Below, one piece after another: positions 3,983-5,189 of a stretch of DNA of 5,189 nt (the stretch's first letter is position 1; every line of letters starts with the position of its first letter). The stretch is from Bacteroidota bacterium (GTDB lineage Bacteria; Bacteroidota; Bacteroidia; Flavobacteriales; Flavobacteriaceae): NCBI GenBank assembly GCA_022560715.1, contig JADFSQ010000174.1, forward strand, positions 1-5,189. The letters are read 5' to 3'. The translations under genes were made by a program, and so were the position numbers. Below the pieces are notes generated by a model. That model did no database searches and had not been told where the DNA came from. It saw nothing but the letters and a program-made list of their open reading frames with translations.

Positions 3983-5189
3983 ATGGAAATAATACTATTG
4001 TCTTCAATTATTTTTCTATTAGTTGCTGTATTACTTGCAATTAAATTAATTAAAATCACGAAAGTTTTTTACCCATGGATATTGGTTGCAGTTGCAATAT
4101 TTCTTGTGGTAATTAGAAGAAGTATCACATTAATTCATTTGTTAAAGGAGAATACAACTGTTTCAGGGGAAACATCTTCAGAGTATGTAGTTCTTGCAGT
4201 TTCGATATTATTATCGGTAGGACTGTTCTTTATGATTCCATTATTTAATTCTATTAAAAAACATGAAAGGGAATTAGAAAAGAAGAATGAGTTACTTTTT
4301 AAATCCAATGAAACAATTATAAGGAACGAAGAGAAATTTAAAAATTTATGGAATCTAAGTTTTGAAGGTATTTTGATTCACGATAATTCTATTGCATTAG
4401 AGACAAATCTTTCCCTTTTAAATATGTTTGGTTATAATGGCACGGAGCTAATAGGGAAAAATATAATTAAACTCCTTATTTTAAAAAAACACCATGAAAC
4501 TGTTTTTAAAAATATTGCTCAAAACCATACCTTACCTTATGTAATAGAAGGAATAAGAAAAGATGGCACCGTGTTTCCAATAGAAGTTGAAGCCAGAGAT
4601 TTTATTTCAGAAGGCAATAAAGCACTTAGGGTTGTTGCCTTTAGAGACGTCACAGAGCGAGAAGCTATTGAAAGTGAAAACAAAAATCTAGCTAATTTGA
4701 TTGAGCAAAGTGCTAATACGATTATGATTACGGATACAGAAGGAAGGGTAGAGTACACAAACCAAAGTTTTACAGATGTTTCCGGATATACTGCTGCCGA
4801 AGTTTTAGGAAATTTTCCTAGTATGTTAAAGTCAAACTTTCACCCTAAGGAGTTTTATACTCATTTATGGAAGACCATTAAATCAGGAAAAACTTGGAGA
4901 GGAGAATTTCAAAATAAAAATAAGAAAGGGAAATTATTTTGGGAAAAAGCTACGATTACACCTATAAAAAATGAAGAAGGAAAGATTATAAATTTTTTAT
5001 CTATTAGAGAAGATGTTACAGCCCTGAAAAAGGCGAGAGAGAAATTAATATTATCCAACCAAAAGTTTAAAAATATTGTAGAGAATACTTCAGAATGGAT
5101 TTATGAGTTAGATGAAAGAGGATTTATTACCTATAGCAACTCGGTAGTAGAAAAAATATTTGGATATAAGGCGAAGGACATAATTGGGA
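3983..5189 (+). CDS. Membrane-anchored multi-PAS sensor protein, probable histidine kinase (3' end outside window)
   Basis: An open frame begins at ATG 3983 (in-frame TAA at 3977-3979, so no earlier start) and is still open after 402 codons. Three hydrophobic segments lie at about 2-23, 31-51 and 68-89, then a charged helix likely forming a coiled coil (92-116). PAS domain 1 spans about 117-226 and ends in FRDVTERE. PAS domain 2 spans 238-348, with ITDTEGRVEYTNQSF, a GEFQNKNKKG segment and the ending REDVTALKK. PAS domain 3 starts near 362 and is cut at the window end. PAS domains sense ligands, redox state or light and pass the signal through coiled-coil linkers. The W-x-G-E-x-x-N-x-x-K-x-G pattern of PAS 2 recalls flavin-binding PAS domains such as that of NifL, but cofactor binding is only a guess. 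A kinase output lies beyond the window, so GGDEF or another output is not excluded. The 188 bases upstream, after integrase remnant 3, show no clear promoter. Confidence 0.85.
   Translation, partial: MEIILLSSIIFLLVAVLLAIKLIKITKVFYPWILVAVAIFLVVIRRSITLIHLLKENTTVSGETSSEYVVLAVSILLSVGLFFMIPLFNSIKKHERELEKKNELLFKSNETIIRNEEKFKNLWNLSFEGILIHDNSIALETNLSLLNMFGYNGTELIGKNIIKLLILKKHHETVFKNIAQNHTLPYVIEGIRKDGTVFPIEVEARDFISEGNKALRVVAFRDVTEREAIESENKNLANLIEQSANTIMITDTEGRVEYTNQSFTDVSGYTAAEVLGNFPSMLKSNFHPKEFYTHLWKTIKSGKTWRGEFQNKNKKGKLFWEKATITPIKNEEGKIINFLSIREDVTALKKAREKLILSNQKFKNIVENTSEWIYELDERGFITYSNSVVEKIFGYKAKDIIG

Noticed and set aside
4537..4758. Minus-strand open frame of 73 codons
   Set aside because: It lies fully antisense to the PAS sensor gene, whose frame carries clear domain motifs there.

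Overview
The window is AT-rich and its signals point to a member of the Bacteroidota, most likely a marine-type Flavobacteriaceae. A-rich or absent Shine-Dalgarno sequences precede the genes. A TTG-N19-TAnnTTTG promoter stands before the tRNA. A thioredoxin / DUF58 gene pair, a short 'CSTNDN' lipoprotein start and tyrosine-recombinase tails ending in a KIVQKKVSEE-like segment all fit that group. This assignment is made by eye from sequence character, not from a database search.

Left part (1-1450) is ordinary chromosome: the 3' end of a thioredoxin gene, a strong hairpin terminator, a complete DUF58 (MIDAS-containing, vWA-like) gene, then a promoter, a palindromic repeat in the precursor leader, tRNA-Asp(GTC) and its terminator.

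Middle part (1451-3800), immediately downstream of the tRNA, looks like a decayed integration hotspot. A run of back-to-back palindromes (1469-1584) is followed by three same-strand remnants of the 3' end of a tyrosine-recombinase (integrase) gene at about 1639-1719, 2006-2077 and 3591-3794. Between them lie a 5' fragment of a lipoprotein gene, cut off where the second integrase tail begins, and one intact minus-strand gene for a DUF418/YeiB-type multispanning membrane protein. No complete integrase is present. Tails 1 and 2 start at nearly the same codon, next to the catalytic-tyrosine codon, which suggests repeated site-related recombination events rather than random decay.

Right part (3983-5189) is the beginning of a membrane-anchored multi-PAS sensor protein, probably a histidine kinase, that runs off the window.

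No CRISPR array, intact transposase or complete defence system is visible. The most unusual element is the set of repeated integrase tails with cargo between them.
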